Below are positions 62,412 through 64,000 of a DNA stretch of 64,000 bases, in pieces (the stretch's first letter is position 1; every line of letters begins with the position of its first letter). The stretch lies in NCBI RefSeq assembly GCF_024626525.1, contig NZ_JANJGU010000003.1, forward strand, positions 217,911-281,910. The letters are read 5' to 3'. The position numbers and the translations under genes were made by a program. The stretch comes from Lederbergia panacisoli (GTDB taxonomy: Bacteria > Bacillota > Bacilli > Bacillales > Bacillaceae_C). Below the pieces are notes generated by a model, which had not been told where the DNA came from, searched no databases, and saw only the letters and a list, made by a program, of their open reading frames with translations.

Positions 62412-62446
62412 ACAAGAAAAAAACCGCCAAAGTTGACGGTTTTTGA
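62412..62446 (-). terminator. Terminator of the LysM/NlpC hydrolase gene
   Basis: On the minus strand, AAAACCGTCAACTTTGGCGGTTTT followed by TTTCTTG; a short stem with a T-run. Confidence 0.7.
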
Positions 62447-62459
62447 TGGATTTGTAATT

Positions 62460-63542
62460 TTAATAGAACTTTTTAAATCCGTTGAATTTACTTTTATTAT
62501 AAGGAGTGTTTAGATTACCAATTTCAACGCCTCTATCACTGGCATGAATGAACTCATCATTGCCAATATAAATACCCATATGGGAGATTCCAGCGCGATA
62601 CGTATTTTCAAAGAATACAAGATCGCCAGGCTCAGGTTTGTTCACATAGTAGGAGCGATCATAATATCCGTCCGTACCATAGCGAGCAATTTTTTTCCCT
62701 GCTTGATTGAACACATAGTAAATTAAGCCGCTGCAATCAAATCCTGAAAGGGTTGTCCCACCCCAAACATATTTCGTACCCATGACACTTTTAGCAATTT
62801 TGATGACTGCTGCTGCATCATCTGTTACCTTTGGAGCTTCGACTTTTTCAGGTGATTTAGCTTGAGCCGGAGCCTTCCCGTTTACTTTTAAAACTTGTCC
62901 AACCCGGATCAAATCGGAAGTTAGACCATTCAATGATTTCAGCTCTTTTACAGTCGTGCCGAATTTAAGGGCAATTTTACTAAGAGAATCCCCGGAAACG
63001 ACCTTATATGTGTCGGTTGTCTTCGGTGCAGAGTTATTATTTTTTACTGTTTCAGTTTTTGGAGCCGGATCCGCTGAAACAACTTGCTTGGCAGTTGAAA
63101 CTTTCAACACTTGTCCAGGATGGATCAAGTCGCTTTTAAGATTATTCCATTCGTATAACTGAGCCACTGTAACCTTATAATTAGCGGCAATTTTACTTAA
63201 AGTATCTCCAGACTTAATTGTATATGCAGCAGCTTTAGCAGCTTGCTTAGGTTTTGGTTGTGCGGGCTGTTTTGGTTTTGAGGACTGTTTCGGTTGAGCA
63301 GTCTGTTTTGGTTGCTCTTTTTTAACATCCTCTGAAGAAACTTGTAAAATTTGTTTTGGGTATATTAAATCACTCTTCAAGCGGTTCAATTCTATTAAGT
63401 TATTGACAGTTGTATTGTAGCTCGAGGCAATTTTCCAAAGAGAGTCTCCACTTTTTACTTCATAAGAAGCAGCAGAGGCATTTCCAGTGAACGAGGCAGC
63501 CAAAAACACAGCAGTTGCTGTTGTTACCACTTTTTTACGCAT
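62460..63542 (-). CDS. Secreted D,L-endopeptidase with three LysM domains and NlpC/P60
   Basis: 360 residues. Signal peptide (about 1-25, ending ASA). Three LysM domains (about 26-68, 108-150, 178-220), each with a (K/S)SGDSLWKIA-type motif, joined by Pro/Gln/Lys-rich linkers. The C-terminal NlpC/P60 domain (about 245-360) has the catalytic Cys in GFDCSGLIYY, and His in SHMGIYIG and FIHAS. It cleaves gamma-D-Glu-DAP bonds in stem peptides. The layout matches LytE/LytF/CwlS-type enzymes; which one is not decided. TTGACA (minus strand, 63605-63610) and two TGTWAH half-sites upstream suggest WalR control. Confidence 0.9.
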   Translation of the reverse strand: MRKKVVTTATAVFLAASFTGNASAASYEVKSGDSLWKIASSYNTTVNNLIELNRLKSDLIYPKQILQVSSEDVKKEQPKQTAQPKQSSKPKQPAQPKPKQAAKAAAYTIKSGDTLSKIAANYKVTVAQLYEWNNLKSDLIHPGQVLKVSTAKQVVSADPAPKTETVKNNNSAPKTTDTYKVVSGDSLSKIALKFGTTVKELKSLNGLTSDLIRVGQVLKVNGKAPAQAKSPEKVEAPKVTDDAAAVIKIAKSVMGTKYVWGGTTLSGFDCSGLIYYVFNQAGKKIARYGTDGYYDRSYYVNKPEPGDLVFFENTYRAGISHMGIYIGNDEFIHASDRGVEIGNLNTPYNKSKFNGFKKFY

Positions 63543-63771
63543 TAATCTTAGTCCCCCTAGAACTCTTTTCTTTAGGCAATTTTAGCATAATAACGCATTT
63601 CCTTTGTCAAATTTTACAAATTGTAACATGATTTTAATGTTAGTTCCATATATTTACAAACAATAAGATTAAAAGTTCTACAAAACTTTTTATAATCTAG
63701 TCAATTATGCTTAGGTGTTACGTGTCAAAAGATGTATAAAATTACAATTGTGTGACAGCGCCGCAAACATA

Positions 63772-63788
63772 TGTTACGTAAATGTAAA
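63772..63788 (+). promoter_or_regulatory. WalR (YycF) binding site
   Basis: TGTTAC-GTAAA-TGTAAA matches the WalR consensus TGTWAH-N5-TGTWAH perfectly. It lies about 105 nt before the next gene and next to a possible -10 (TATGAT, about 63812). WalR controls cell-wall hydrolases in Bacillus. Confidence 0.7.
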
Positions 63789-63892
63789 ATAATCTAATAA
63801 TTTCTTGTGCTATGATTATCTTAACAAAATTACCAAATATAACTAAAGAGACTTATATAATAGAGATTTTTAAACGGGGGAAAACTAGTAAA

Positions 63893-64000
63893 ATGTCAAC
63901 TATTAAAAAAGCTTTGTTGTCGTTACTTGCCGTAATTATGTTCACAGTAATCGCTGTTCAACCTGATGCTGCCAGTGCAGCCGCAAAAAAACCATCAGCG
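63893..64000 (+). CDS. Secreted protein, 5' fragment (cut by window end)
   Basis: 36 codons are visible: a charged start (STIKKA), a hydrophobic stretch (LLSLLAVIMFTVIAV) and an Ala-rich cleavage region (PDAASAAAKK), a typical Sec signal peptide. RBS GGGGG lies 12 bases upstream. The WalR box upstream hints at a cell-wall hydrolase, but the mature part lies outside the window. Confidence 0.7.
   Translation, partial: MSTIKKALLSLLAVIMFTVIAVQPDAASAAAKKPSA

Overview
The window is a chromosomal segment of a spore-forming, motile Bacillaceae species, a relative of Bacillus subtilis but outside its immediate group. Evidence is the sporulation set (spo0F, spoIIR, spoIID, spoIIQ, spoIIID), flagellar and chemotaxis genes, SigA-type promoters and strong Shine-Dalgarno sites. 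Gene order from about 12 kb onward follows the B. subtilis rpoE-spo0F-fba-murA-rho-rpmE-tdk-prfA-prmC-spoIIR-ywl-glyA-upp-atp-ywm-spoIID-spoIIQ-spoIIID-mbl-flhOP-fabZ-ywp-ywqAB segment. No rRNA, tRNA, insertion sequence, prophage or CRISPR array was seen.

Layout. 1-1.3 kb: a 52-bp tandem array and a NERD-domain gene. 1.4-12.2 kb: an acyl-CoA and branched-chain catabolic cluster (fadF, thiolase, 3-hydroxybutyryl-CoA dehydrogenase, two acyl-CoA dehydrogenases, a TetR regulator, fused isobutyryl-CoA mutase icmF). It carries FadR-like operators and a cre site, and would convert isobutyryl-CoA via butyryl-CoA toward acetyl-CoA, with electrons leaving through FadF. 12.3-33 kb: housekeeping and sporulation genes (rpoE, spo0F, fbaA, murA2, rho, rpmE, tdk, prfA, prmC, spoIIR, tsaC/sua5, mntP, ywlE, a chemoreceptor, rpiB, ywlG, glyA). 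33.3-42.4 kb: upp and the complete nine-gene ATP synthase operon. 42.6-52 kb: ywmB, murA1, spoIID, spoIIQ, spoIIID, mbl, flhO, flhP, an EpuA-like membrane protein, fabZ. 53-56 kb: an accessory pair (TPR-type XRE regulator and divergent MFS transporter with paired operators) and an Asn/Asp-repeat lipoprotein. 56-64 kb: ywpF, ssb, small unknown genes, a SNF2 helicase and SWIM-protein pair, a LysM/NlpC-P60 cell-wall hydrolase and the start of another secreted protein.

Three features stand out. First, the pyrG leader (promoter, GGGC start, CTP-responsive attenuator) is present after rpoE, but pyrG is not; a DUF1846 gene sits in its place. Second, a family of 145-215-bp intergenic elements occurs nine times in full, always in the same orientation, including inside the atp operon and the likely fbaA 5' UTR; paired arms change together between copies, which argues for a conserved folded RNA (or DNA) structure. 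Third, at least six unrelated intergenic tandem arrays have periods of 21 or 51-52 bp, close to whole numbers of DNA helical turns, and several have a dyad in each unit. A dense DnaA-box cluster lies between spoIIR and the sua5 gene.

All functional calls come from reading the sequence and from family knowledge; no database search was run.
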